Assembly (NCBI GenBank): GCA_963791995.1 | Contig: CAWBUQ010000012.1 | Span: 1 to 64,000, forward strand | Direction: 5' to 3' | DNA from: Bog-473 sp963791995 | GTDB lineage: Bacteria; Actinomycetota; Acidimicrobiia; Acidimicrobiales; RAAP-2 | Length of the DNA stretch: 64,000 nucleotides | Shown: piece after piece, positions 1 to 8,076 of the stretch | How the letters are laid out: every line of letters starts with the position of its first letter | Position numbering within the stretch: position 1 is the stretch's first letter | Notes under the pieces: model-generated | The model's database searches: none | What the model saw: the letters and a program-made list of their open reading frames with translations, nothing else | What the model was told of the DNA's origin: nothing | Program-made: the position numbers and the translations under genes

Positions 1-2
1 AC

Positions 3-19
3 TAGCTACTTCCTGGTGA
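3..19 (+). repeat. Left terminal inverted repeat of the IS
   Basis: TAGCTACTTCCTGGTGA here is the exact reverse complement of 4889-4905. A TTC/GAA match continues after two mismatches, as expected for an IS end. Confidence 0.8.
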
Positions 20-138
20 AATTCGAGGGTTGAGAATCCTTGTGTGGTAAGGGTTTTCTGGGTTGGGGTCCCCCGGTGGGGGCCCGAATGTTGCGATGAT
101 GGTCGGAACCCCTTGTCGCAGAAGGAGTTCCGACCATC

Positions 139-576
139 GTGTTCAGAGCATACGGTCCTGGGCCATCTCTGTGGGAGTCGCTGCTGCCGCCCGAGGCGTT
201 GCGGATGCCGCCGGAGCTGGCCCGGGTGGACGGCCTGTTGAATGATCCGCTGTTCGTGGAGCCGTTCCGCCGGTTCTTCGATGTGGATCGGGGTCGGCGG
301 TCGATCCCGATGGAGACGTTCTTGCGGCTGATGTGGCTGAAGTACCGCTACCGGCTGGGGTTCGAGACCCTGTGCCGGGAAGTGACTGACTCGGTGAGCT
401 GGCGGCGGTTCTGCCGGATTCCTCTGGACGCGTCGGTGCCGGATCCTTCCACGTTGAAGAAGATCGTGACCCGCTGCGGTCCGGGGGTAGTGGAAGAGCT
501 CAACGAGGCGCTGCTGGGCCGGGCGGCCGAGGAGAAGGTGCTGCGCACCGACCGGGTCCGAGCTGATACCACGGTG
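139..576 (+). pseudogene. DDE transposase, 5' portion (interrupted gene)
   Basis: This is the first 146 codons of a DDE transposase. It starts at GTG 139 behind GAAGGAG (121-127). The N-terminal region is the DUF772-type helical domain (LRLMWLKYRYRLGFETLCRE). The frame ends in RADTTV, which contains the first catalytic Asp of this family, and is then cut by the serine-recombinase insertion. Joining codon 146 to position 3715 restores RADTTVVPADVGYPTDSG with no base lost or gained, giving a 485-residue protein. The gene is disrupted by insertion rather than decayed. Confidence 0.85.
574..576 (+). repeat. Left GTG core of the serine-recombinase insertion
   Basis: GTG here is repeated at 3712-3714. 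Removing one copy plus the intervening 3138 bases restores the transposase frame exactly. A 2-3 bp identity at both ends is what crossover by a large serine recombinase leaves. Confidence 0.65.
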
Positions 577-585
577 ACGGGGTCT

Positions 586-2850
586 TCATAGTGCGTCTCC
601 TGTGGTGTGTTGTAGTGCTTTGGCCTTGACGGCCGGGGGGAGCTGGGGTGAGGTAGCGATTCTGCGCCGACTGTCGGCCTCGACATCGGGGGTGAATGGG
701 ACAAAGACGCGTCCGCCAGCGCCGCGCCGGGCGGGAAGGTAACCACAGCGGATCCAGTTGTAGACGGCACCCTGGCTGACGCCGAGATGCTTGGCGATCT
801 GCGCTGGCGTGCGGTCGTGGGATGTGGGCTCAGTGTCGTCGGGTCGGCAGATCCACGGGGAGGAGGCGATGCGGGCCCGGCAGGCAGCTTCGGCGGCGGT
901 GTCGAAGGTGACGCAATAGCGGTGGGTGGTCTTGCGGGCGGTGAGGAGCCCTTCGTTGATCCAGAGGACGATGGTGGAACGGGCCACGCCGAGGCGGGCC
1001 GCGATGTCGGCCACGGTTGTCTCGCGGGGAGCGAGGACACCCGGTGCGGGGATGCCGTAGGAGCGACGCAGGACGCGCACCGCTTCGGCGTCGAAGGCTC
1101 GCCCGGTGCCGGTCTGGTGTCCGCTGGTGTTGAGCTGTCGGGCGAGTTCGGTGTTTTCGGTGGTGGGGCCGAGGCGGCGAACGAGTTCGACGGTGTGGGC
1201 GGGGGTGCGGCGGGCTTCGCAGATGGAGGTGACGCGTTCGGTCAGGATCTGCTCACAGGCTCCGGAGTGCCAGCGTATGCCGACGCGGATCTCGGCCGGG
1301 TCGGCGTCGTTGATGACGGTGATGTCGGCGATGAGGGTTCTCAGCAGACGTTTGCGGTCCCGGTCAGTGGTGGTGGGGGCGGCCCACAGGGTGTCGAGGT
1401 CGGCGACCGCGGCCTGCAGTTCGGCTCTGTCGGGCAGGGGGGTCTTGGTGGTGTGGGCGGCGGCGAGGGCGGCTTCGGCTTCGGCCAGTTCCTGCAGGCG
1501 GGCTTCGTAGCGGGCTTCGAAGCTGCGGGCCACCAGCCGGTTTTCGGGTTCGACGGCCAGCAGAGCTCGTTCGGCCCGGCTGGCGTGATAGCGGGCCCGC
1601 TCTACGGCGAGCTCGGCGGCGCGGGTATGACGGCTGCGACGGTCAGCGACCTCGTCGGCGGCGGCCAGGGCCAGGTTGATCTCTTCGCCGTTGAGGGCAC
1701 CGAGCAGACAGGTGGCGACGGGTTCGTCGATGATGGCGGCCCGCACCGACCGGCAGGCCGGGGTGCGGGTGTGGTCGGAGCGGGAACGGCCGCAGTCGTA
1801 GTGGGGCTGGCGGTTGACATAGTGGACGTCCATGGGTCTTCCGCAGCCGCCGCAGATGACGATGCCCTGGCAGAGGGCAGATCCTTCCCGGGGCGGGCGG
1901 GCCCCGGTGTTGGTGCAGTTAGCGGCCAGGCGGGCTTTGTTGGCCAGGTACTGGTCCCAGGTGATGTAGCCGGGGTGGTGATCGAGGATGAGGGTCTCCC
2001 ACTCGGACTGGGCCACGGCCAGGTGCCGGGTGCGGATGTTGCCATCGGCGGTGACGCTGTGCTGGACGCGGTGACGGCCGAAGGTGTACGCGCCGGCATA
2101 GGTCGGGTTGTTCAAGACCTTCAGGGCTCGGTCGTAGCTGAGCGGCACCCAGTCCAGTTCCACAGCATCGCTGTGCGGTCGGCGAGGGAACTTACGGCCG
2201 GCGAACGCACCGGCGACTCCATATGCCGATCCGGTGGCCACGAAGGCGGCGAAGAGGTCGGCGATGGCGGCCTGTACTTGCTGGTCGGGGTCGAAGACGA
2301 TGGCAGTCTCGTCGTCGTGGACATAGCCGGCGGGTAACGCCAGGCGCAGTTCGCCTCGGGCCGCGGCGGCCCGTTTGGCCTGGTTCATTCGGCTGTTGAG
2401 TATGTGCAGTTCGGTTTCGCTGATAGTCCCTTTGACGCCCAGCACAAGTCGATCGTTGATGTCGGAGAGGTCATAGACGCCGTCGGCGTCGATGACCAAG
2501 GTGTCGGTGAGGCGGGCCAGCTCCAAAAGTTTGGACAGGTCGGCTGAGGAGCGGGCCAGGCGGGAGACCTCCAGGCCGAAGATGGCGCCGACCTCGCCCA
2601 GGCACACCCGGCCCATGAGATCCTTGAACCCTTCCCGGTTGGTGGCGTGACGGCCCGAGATACCGAGGTCGGCGTCGATGACCTCGATGGCCGGGTCGGG
2701 CCAACCCAGCCGGGCGGCCTGCTGGGCGAGCCCGTACTGGCGTGCGGTGGACTCGGTGTTGTTGCGGACCTGCGCCACGGTGCTCTGGCGGACATAGATG
2801 AGCGCGGCCCGGGCCAAGTGGGTGGGTCGGATCTTGGTGTCGCCTCTCAT
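586..2850 (-). CDS. Large serine recombinase with C-terminal helix-turn-helix modules
   Basis: This site-specific recombinase of 754 residues probably catalyses integration and excision of the element. Residues about 15-160 form the resolvase domain with the nucleophile in YVRQS (Ser23). The Recombinase domain follows (about 180-300). Next come a zinc ribbon (ICGGCG with a later YDCG and PAC) and an Ala/Glu-rich coiled coil (about 400-480). The C-terminus carries two MerR/excisionase-like modules (TVADIAARLGVARSTIVLWI and PAQIAKHLGVSQGAVYNWI). I chose ATG 2850 because GAGGAGAAG precedes it; an in-frame TTG nine codons upstream is possible. The frame is fully intact, so the element may still be active. 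Confidence 0.9.
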   Translation of the reverse strand: MRGDTKIRPTHLARAALIYVRQSTVAQVRNNTESTARQYGLAQQAARLGWPDPAIEVIDADLGISGRHATNREGFKDLMGRVCLGEVGAIFGLEVSRLARSSADLSKLLELARLTDTLVIDADGVYDLSDINDRLVLGVKGTISETELHILNSRMNQAKRAAAARGELRLALPAGYVHDDETAIVFDPDQQVQAAIADLFAAFVATGSAYGVAGAFAGRKFPRRPHSDAVELDWVPLSYDRALKVLNNPTYAGAYTFGRHRVQHSVTADGNIRTRHLAVAQSEWETLILDHHPGYITWDQYLANKARLAANCTNTGARPPREGSALCQGIVICGGCGRPMDVHYVNRQPHYDCGRSRSDHTRTPACRSVRAAIIDEPVATCLLGALNGEEINLALAAADEVADRRSRHTRAAELAVERARYHASRAERALLAVEPENRLVARSFEARYEARLQELAEAEAALAAAHTTKTPLPDRAELQAAVADLDTLWAAPTTTDRDRKRLLRTLIADITVINDADPAEIRVGIRWHSGACEQILTERVTSICEARRTPAHTVELVRRLGPTTENTELARQLNTSGHQTGTGRAFDAEAVRVLRRSYGIPAPGVLAPRETTVADIAARLGVARSTIVLWINEGLLTARKTTHRYCVTFDTAAEAACRARIASSPWICRPDDTEPTSHDRTPAQIAKHLGVSQGAVYNWIRCGYLPARRGAGGRVFVPFTPDVEADSRRRIATSPQLPPAVKAKALQHTTGDAL

Positions 2851-3018
2851 GGGTTGGTTCTTCTCCTCGCTCGCCAAGAATCGGATGTGCTCGCTGGCCG
2901 GCTGGGCAGGTTGTGGGGATCGGCTGGCGGCGCTGGACGTGCCCGGAGGCCACGGCGGCCTCGAGCATGTTGGCGACAGGGGCCACCATCTCCGCTGCCG
3001 CCATGGCCGTCGCTGTCA

Positions 3019-3375
3019 CTACTGCAGTTCCCGTCTGGACAGCAGTTCCAGGTTGATCGCCGAGATCTCGGCCAACGCTGCTTCGGCGGCCTCGGTCGCG
3101 GCCACGTTCTTGCTGACCGCGTCCGCCAGTGGTGCAGGGACATAGAGCAGCCGGGCCGTCCCGATGGCTCGCCCCACCGACAAGTAGGTGTACGGTCCGT
3201 GCAAGTGTCCCTCAGCGCAGCGACAGCCCGCCTTGCCGCAGCGCCGGCCCTGGCTGATGAGGGTTCCTCGAAGGGTCATCTCGGGATCGCCCATCCGCTT
3301 GGCCAGACGACGGCGGCGGGCTCGCAGCTGCCGCACGGTGAGCGACGAGAGATCAACGTCTGTCTTGTTAGCCAT
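3019..3375 (-). CDS. DUF6788-like small zinc-binding accessory protein
   Basis: A basic protein of 118 residues. It begins with an Arg/Lys-rich helix (RQLRARRRRLAKRMG), followed by a Cys cluster (RRCGKAGCRCAEGHLHGPYTYL) and a helical tail. This pattern matches DUF6788-type proteins that often accompany recombinases. It lies second in the three-gene set, 168 bp upstream of the recombinase start. The gap holds a weak GTG-initiated frame overlapping the TAG stop, which I do not call. A DNA-binding or recombination-directionality role is inference. Confidence 0.7.
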   Translation of the reverse strand: MANKTDVDLSSLTVRQLRARRRRLAKRMGDPEMTLRGTLISQGRRCGKAGCRCAEGHLHGPYTYLSVGRAIGTARLLYVPAPLADAVSKNVAATEAAEAALAEISAINLELLSRRELQ

Positions 3376-3433
3376 ATCTGCACAAGTTAATCGTGGCGCG
3401 GTCGATGCGCCAGGTCAAGCACCCTCGACCCGA

Positions 3434-3673
3434 TCAGGCTCGACGGATGGCAGCAACCAGGCCGGCCAGGTCGGCCAGGCGCTCGTAATTCAGCCGCATC
3501 TCGCCCTCAACCGGGCAGCGATCGGTCCACTCGGCCGGGATCACCACCGTGCCAGCCGGGCCCGCGCAGCGAAACTGCAGACACCCGTTCGGCCGCTGCT
3601 GGCCCTCAACCCCCAGCCGCTGGCCCGCCAAGGGATGGAACGGGTGAGTGACCACCACACAGTCCGGAGCCAA
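3434..3673 (-). CDS. DUF5372-like small protein
   Basis: About 79 residues, with the VTHPFHPLAGQRL motif and a WTDR segment of DUF5372-type proteins found next to recombinases. It is the first gene of the element cassette, 58 bp upstream of the DUF6788-like gene on the same strand. The start is ambiguous: TTG 3673 opens the frame and two GTG codons follow five codons later, just before the conserved motif. The function is unknown. The conserved trio argues for a role in element transfer. Confidence 0.65.
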   Translation of the reverse strand: MAPDCVVVTHPFHPLAGQRLGVEGQQRPNGCLQFRCAGPAGTVVIPAEWTDRCPVEGEMRLNYERLADLAGLVAAIRRA

Positions 3674-3711
3674 CCTGTCCGGGCAGCGATTAGCAGTATG
3701 CGATGTCCTTC

Positions 3712-3714
3712 GTG
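3712..3714 (+). repeat. Right GTG core of the serine-recombinase insertion
   Basis: Second copy of the GTG found at 574-576. The transposase frame resumes at 3715 with GTG CCC GCC GAT. Confidence 0.65.
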
Positions 3715-4734
3715 GTGCCCGCCGATGTGGGCTACCCGACCGACAGCGGATTGCTGGCCCGGGGGGTGATTCGCCTGGTGGCGCTGGTGGCGGTGCTGCA
3801 CACGCTGGGTTTGGCCACCCGGACCAAGATGCGGGACCGGTCCCGTTCGGTCCGCCGGCGGGCCCATGAGATCGGGGCGTGGCTGCGCCGGCGCAGCGAG
3901 GCGGCCAAAGAAGAAGCGGTGGCCATCACCGCCGAGATGGCCGACATCGCGGAGGTGTCGCTGGTCGAGGCCCGAAAGGTGGCGGCCAACGCCCGGCGGG
4001 GTATCGCCGCGGCGGGCGAGGCGGCGTCGGGGAAGGCCGTCGCCGCCCTGTCCGAGCTGGATACCCTGATCGGACGGCTCGAGACCGTGGTGGCTCAGAC
4101 CCGCGCCCGGGTGGCGGGCGGCATGCCCGATTCGGCCACCCGGCTGGTCAGCCTGCACGACCCTGACGCCCGGCCCATAAAGAAAGGACGGATCGGCAAA
4201 CCGGTCGAGTTCGGCTACCTGGCCCAGGTCCTCGACAATGCCGACGGGATCGTCGTCGACCACGGCCTGGCCGTCGGGAACCCGCCCGACGGGCCGCTTT
4301 TGGGCCCCGCTCTGCGACGGGTCAAGAAGCTTCGGGGACGGGCGCCACGCGAAGTCACCGCCGATCGAGGCTACGGGGCGGCCGCGGTGGACGCCGAGGC
4401 GGCCGAGCTGGGCGTCGGCTTCGTGGCCATCATCCGCAAAGGACGGCAGAGCATGGCCCGCCAGAACGTGGAGCGCTCGGCCCGGTTCCGGCGGCTGATC
4501 AAATGGCGGACCGGCGCCGAAGGGCGGATCTCTGCCCTCAAACGGAACTGGGGATGGGGCCGCTGCCTCATGGACGGCCTGGCTGGAGCGCAAACCTGGT
4601 GCGGATACGGGGTCTTCGCTCACAACACGGTCAAGATCAGCAGTCTGATCGCCGCCAACGAGGATCCCAGCCCGGCCACTGGGGCCGGGCCACCGGGCCA
4701 GCCGCCACCATCAAAATTGCCGATATCCGCCTGA
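3715..4734 (+). pseudogene. DDE transposase, 3' portion (interrupted gene)
   Basis: The remaining 339 codons of the IS transposase. ADRGYG contains the second catalytic Asp, and GAEGRISALKRNWGWGR carries the catalytic Glu. A long Ala/Arg-rich helical stretch lies between them, typical of actinobacterial IS1182/ISNCY-type enzymes. It has no start of its own, since its natural start is at 139. Apart from the insertion the frame is intact. Confidence 0.85.
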
Positions 4735-4888
4735 CCGCCGTCCCGCCCGGCCTCTCCTCCCGCGCCCAACCAGCCGGGAACCCCCCAAAACCGGGGGCCC
4801 AGAGGCCCGGAACGGGACGGCGCCAGGCCGACAGCGCCCCCAACGGGCCGATCAAAGAGAACAGGAGACCCGCCAACAGCCTAGAAAA

Positions 4889-4905
4889 TCACCAGGAAGT
4901 AGCTA
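4889..4905 (-). repeat. Right terminal inverted repeat of the IS
   Basis: TCACCAGGAAGTAGCTA mirrors the repeat at 3-19. It lies about 155 bp after the transposase stop and marks the right end of the element. Confidence 0.8.
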
Positions 4906-5028
4906 ACTGATACACCCTCTTTGACGCCTTGATCCGGGTGAGCTGATCCGGATCGGTTTTGCGTGGAGGGTGTGATGGGTTTGGTGGGCGGGGCTTCGGG
5001 TGGACGTTGTTCTAAGCCTGAGACCGCT

Positions 5029-5061
5029 GGGATCTCGCACTTAGCAGGACGCTGGATCCTC
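5029..5061 (+). repeat. Left imperfect direct repeat of the IS110-linked island
   Basis: About 24 of 33 positions match 8091-8124, including an exact TTAGCAGGACGC followed by YGG. It lies in the non-coding leader before the DUF6431 gene. Confidence 0.5.
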
Positions 5062-5125
5062 GCTCGCCAATTGTGCCGGCGGGTGTGGGCGAGGGGGGAT
5101 GATTGGGCGGTTCTGAAAGCGTGTG

Positions 5126-5166
5126 GGGCCCCTCCCGCCATGAGTTGGCGCTCACGGGAGGGGCCC
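5126..5166 (+). repeat. Strong 12-bp hairpin before the DUF6431 gene
   Basis: GGGCCCCTCCCG (5126-5137) and CGGGAGGGGCCC (5155-5166) form a perfect 12-bp stem with a 17-nt loop, ending 18 nt before the chosen GTG start. GGGCCCCTCCC recurs once more beside the right direct repeat (about 8116-8126). No U tract follows. It could be an operator, an attenuator or a recombination site. Confidence 0.55.
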
Positions 5167-5184
5167 GAAGGGCGGTTGTCGCCG

Positions 5185-5814
5185 GTGACGATCATATGGC
5201 CTTGCGGGTTGTCCGTCGAGCAGTACGCGGCGGCTGGCAGGGACGTGGCGGTGCCCCGCCAGTCTTGCCCGAGCTGCCAGTCGGCCCTGATTTTCTGGTC
5301 GGGTTATGCGCGGGCGGTGCGCTCGGGGGCGGTGTTCGGGATTTGGGTGAAGCGCGGCTATTGCCGGTCGTGCTGTTCGAGCGAGGCGCTGCTGCCCTCG
5401 TTTTGTCTTGTCCGGCGCCTGGACGCGGTGGAGGTGATCGGCCCGGCCGTCGAGGCGGTCTGCTCGGGGGTGGGGACACGGCGGGTGGCGGCGGGGATCG
5501 GCGGGCTGTTCGCCTACACCACGGTTCGGGGCTGGTGGCGTCGCCACCGCGAGCGTGCCGCCTGGCTTTTGGGCGTGGCGGGCGCGGTGCTGGGGTGGTC
5601 CATGCCGTCGCCCGCGAGTTGGGCCGAGGCGGAGGTCTTGGAGGGCGCGGGTGGGGTGGTATCGGCCGCGGTGGGTGTGCCGGTGTGGCCGGCGGTGTCG
5701 CTGATCTCGGGCGGGGGGTGGCTGTCGGCCAACATGGATACGCCCACGACAGGCGCGGCGGCGCGGTTTTGGATGACGTTGATGGCCGGTCGAGACGATG
5801 GGCGGCCCCCATGA
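5185..5814 (+). CDS. DUF6431-like zinc-finger protein
   Basis: About 209 residues. The start TIIWPCGLSVEQYAAAGRD is followed by SCPSCQSALIFWSGYARAVR and YCRSCCSSEALLPSFCLVRRLD. These are the paired Cys motifs and LLPSF segment seen in actinobacterial DUF6431 proteins, which often sit in mobile DNA. A region resembling a helix-turn-helix follows (VAAGIGGLFAYTTVRGWWRR), so DNA binding is likely. GTG 5185 aligns with the family start; ATG 5140 lies inside the hairpin and is an alternative. The stop overlaps the WhiB start by ATGA, implying translational coupling. Confidence 0.65.
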   Translation: MTIIWPCGLSVEQYAAAGRDVAVPRQSCPSCQSALIFWSGYARAVRSGAVFGIWVKRGYCRSCCSSEALLPSFCLVRRLDAVEVIGPAVEAVCSGVGTRRVAAGIGGLFAYTTVRGWWRRHRERAAWLLGVAGAVLGWSMPSPASWAEAEVLEGAGGVVSAAVGVPVWPAVSLISGGGWLSANMDTPTTGAAARFWMTLMAGRDDGRPP

Positions 5815-6200
5815 GGACCTGCGGGGGGCCGACGGATGGGCACGGCGGGGCGGGGATCGGGCCGACACCGCCCGATGGTGGCCACGGCGCGCCCTGGCCG
5901 GCCTGGATGACCGACGCGGCGTGCGCGGGGGTGGGCGTCGGCGAGTTCTTCGGGCCCGACCCCGCCGGGTGGAGGTGGTGTCGATGCTGCCCGGTGGTGG
6001 AGTGCTGTTTTTGGTGGGCGATGGTGGTCGAATCGGACGCCGGGTACCGCTTTGGGATCTGGGGTGGGGCCACCCCGGCGACGCGGGAACGGGTGGCGGC
6101 GGTGGTGGGCACGAGCTACGCCCGCGTGCGCCTGACCCAGTCCCTGTGCGATTGGGCGGGAACGACGAGGGGACCACCAGCGGAGAGGAGAGCCGGATGA
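5811..6200 (+). CDS. WhiB-family iron-sulfur regulator
   Basis: About 129 residues. The core shows the WhiB pattern: WMTDAACAG, then EFFGPD, then CRCCPVVECC with the C-x2-C-x5-C spacing, then GIWGGATPATRERV, the G(I/V)WGG turn and basic C-terminus. The four Cys would ligate a [4Fe-4S] cluster and the tail would contact DNA or sigma factor. The ATG overlaps the DUF6431 stop (ATGA), and its own stop overlaps the next small ORF (ATGA at 6197-6200). A WhiB regulator inside a transposon-like operon probably controls element genes; that is inference. Confidence 0.75.
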   Translation: MRTCGGPTDGHGGAGIGPTPPDGGHGAPWPAWMTDAACAGVGVGEFFGPDPAGWRWCRCCPVVECCFWWAMVVESDAGYRFGIWGGATPATRERVAAVVGTSYARVRLTQSLCDWAGTTRGPPAERRAG

Positions 6201-6412
6201 GAACGCCGTGCCGTTACGGACAGGGTGGCGGCCATGGTGATGGCCGGGCTGCCCGAGCGGGGGCCGGCCGCCGACAGGTTTTCCTGGTCGTCGAGCTCGA
6301 GGAGCGGCCCATGGTGGAGTTGGCCGCAGCCAAACTGCTGCTGTTGGCCACCGACGAGCTTCGCGCTGACGGTTTTGTCATCTGCCAGGTTCGCCTGGGC
6401 GTGGAAGGCTGA
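6197..6412 (+). CDS. Small protein coupled to WhiB
   Basis: 71 residues, beginning at an ATG that overlaps the WhiB TGA. The first half is Gly/Arg-rich and low complexity. The second half reads as an amphipathic helix-strand segment (VELAAAKLLLLATDELRADG then FVICQVRLGVEG). An internal ATG at 6311 could be the true start. I do not recognise the family. The case for coding rests on the overlap and the coding-like second half. Confidence 0.4.
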   Translation: MRTPCRYGQGGGHGDGRAARAGAGRRQVFLVVELEERPMVELAAAKLLLLATDELRADGFVICQVRLGVEG

Positions 6413-6422
6413 GGTCCAGCCG

Positions 6423-6662
6423 ATGCGAGGCGCGCCGGGTGTGGGTGTCAAGGTGGAGGCCGGTTCGGCTACCTCCTGGGATCGTCCGGCCGACCAAGCG
6501 TGGCTGATCCGGTTGCACCGGGGCCGACAGTCCGTGATCGTGGCCTGGGGTCTGCACCGGGAGGCAGCCGAACGCCTGGCGGCCAGGATCGCCGACCTGC
6601 TGGGCGGGGCTGGCCCCGCCTGCTGCTCGCGACCCGCGACCACGACGCGGGGCAGGCCAGCC
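6423..6662 (+). CDS. Small conserved domain upstream of IS110, paralogue of 20295-20501
   Basis: The frame from ATG 6423 encodes VEAGSATSWDRPADQAWLIR, RGRQSVIVAWGLH and EAAERLAARIADLL. These align at roughly half of positions with the separate small protein at 20295 (GSASSRGRPPEQIWLVRLRRG and AEHLAERITNLL). The frame has no stop before the IS110 start at 6663, so this could be an N-terminal extension of the transposase, or a small gene whose stop was lost by indel. Conservation at a second locus supports real coding. The function is unknown. Confidence 0.45.
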
Positions 6663-8076
6663 GTGAGCCGCTATGTGGGCGGCTCTTTGCAAGCGGAGTT
6701 CATGGCCCGCGTCCGCGATGTGGATCCGGCCCGCTGCCTGGTAGTGCCGGTGGATGTGGGCAAGTGGTCAGCCATGGCCTTGGTCGCCGACCACTACGGG
6801 GAGATGATCGTGGAGCCGTTCACCTTCACGCTCAGCGAGCCGGGCGTGCAGACCCTGCTGGCGGCCATCGCCCGGGTCGACGCAGCCCGTCAGGCCCAGA
6901 TCTGCCGGGTGGGGATCGAGGCCGCCGGCCACTACCACCGCACCCTCATGTCCCGCCTGGCCGGCGAGGGCCTGGAGGTGGTGCAGCTCAACCCGGCCGC
7001 GGTCAAAGAGGCCCGAGCCCAGCAGCTCATGCGCACCTTGAAATCCGATCAGCGCGACCTGGGGGCCATGACCGAGCTGATGGTGCGCGGCGGGGGCCGG
7101 CCCGCCCAGGCCCGCAGCGACCCGCTGGCCGCCCAGCTAGCCTGGGTGGTCCACCGCCGACGCAAACTGGCCGCCCATCAAGTGCTGGCCAATCAGATCC
7201 AGTCCCAGCTGGATCTGGTTTTCCCCGGCCTGGCCGGCTGCTTCGCCAGCGTGTTGGCCGCCAAAGCCGGCCGGGTCATCCTGGCCCACATCTGCGACCC
7301 CGACCGCATCTGCCGCCTCGGCGCCGAGCGGCTGCGGAGCTTCGTGGCACCGAAGAGGGGTGCGGCTCAGTCGCCCCAAAGCAGCCCAGATCCTCGACGC
7401 CGCCCGGGCCGCCCTGCGCCTGCCCGTCGCCGAGCGGGCCGTGCTGGGCCAGGTGCTCGCCGCCGACGTGACCCTTCTGGAGACTCTCGAGGGTGAGCTG
7501 GCCCGGGCCGACGCCGCCCTGGCCCAGCTCCTGCCCCACACGCCCGCCCAGGTACTCACCAGCCTGCCCGGCGTGGGCGTCATCCGGGCCTCCGCCTACG
7601 GGGCCGGCATCGGCGACCCCTGGCGCTTCCCCCACGCCGGCGCCGCCTACCGGGCCTCCGGATTGGTACCCACCGAATACGACTCCGCCGGCCACACACG
7701 CCGGCGCGGGCAACGCATCAGCCGAGAAGGCGCCGTCATCCTACGCCAGGCCATTATCGAGCTCGGCAAAGGACTCACCGGCCACGACGACGACTTCGCC
7801 GCCTACCGGCGGCGGCTCATCGACACCGAAAAGAAACCCCCCGGCGTGGCCGCCGTGGCCGCCGGCCGGCGCGCCCATCGCCTGGCCTTCGCCATGCTGC
7901 GCAGCCAACAACCCTACGATCCGGCCCGCTGGCGCCAGTCCTTGCAAATCAACGCCACACCCGTACGCCGACACAGACGCATTACGCCGGCCCCACCGAC
8001 GGGCCGGTCAACAATCAACCGTTCCAGGCCCCCAACCGGGCCACGGCGGAAGGGGCCCGGCAAGACGTCGACCTAA
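6663..8076 (+). pseudogene. IS110-family transposase (single frameshift)
   Basis: A DEDD recombinase of about 470 residues. The RuvC-like N-terminal domain shows VPVDVGKWSAMALV, the Glu in IEAAGHYHRTL and KSDQRDLGAM. The C-terminal Tnp_20 domain shows SLPGVGVIRASAYGAGIGDP and RGQRISREGAVILRQ, with the Ser nucleophile. The frame changes near 7345-7355: ACCGAAGAGG appears to carry one extra C, since removing it gives VARRGVRLSRPKAAQ. GTG 6663 is the likely start. The frameshift may be an assembly error, because the rest of the protein is well preserved. Confidence 0.8.

Larger units (their letters stand above)
574..3714 (-). mobile_element. Serine-recombinase element with two accessory genes
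   Basis: A compact 3.1-kb element sits inside the IS transposase. All three genes are on the minus strand: a DUF5372-like protein, a DUF6788-like protein and a large serine recombinase. The junctions are defined by the restored host frame and share only GTG. No long terminal repeats are visible, consistent with serine-integrase rather than DDE transposition. Confidence 0.75.
1..4905 (+). mobile_element. IS1182/ISNCY-like insertion sequence, interrupted
   Basis: Both ends carry the same inverted repeat (17 bp perfect, 3-19 and 4889-4905), and a single transposase reading frame starts near the left end and finishes near the right end. The transposase is cut in two by a 3.1-kb serine recombinase element (574-3714). 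Only two bases lie to the left of the repeat inside the window, so a target duplication cannot be tested. The family name rests on the transposase type and is less certain than the boundaries. Confidence 0.75.

Noticed and set aside
787..2337. 516-codon plus-strand frame opposite the serine recombinase
   Set aside because: It is Gly/Val-rich and low complexity, and mirrors the recombinase codons; the minus strand holds clear domains.
3541..4623. 360-codon minus-strand frame across the IS transposase
   Set aside because: Pro/Gly/His-rich antisense shadow; the plus strand encodes the DDE motifs.
5152..6177. Long minus-strand Pro/Arg-rich frames opposite DUF6431-WhiB
   Set aside because: High-GC antisense artefacts with no family features.
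6500..7471. 323-codon plus frame overlapping IS110 copy A
   Set aside because: Composition is Arg/Gly/Pro-rich; the neighbouring frame has the DEDD residues.
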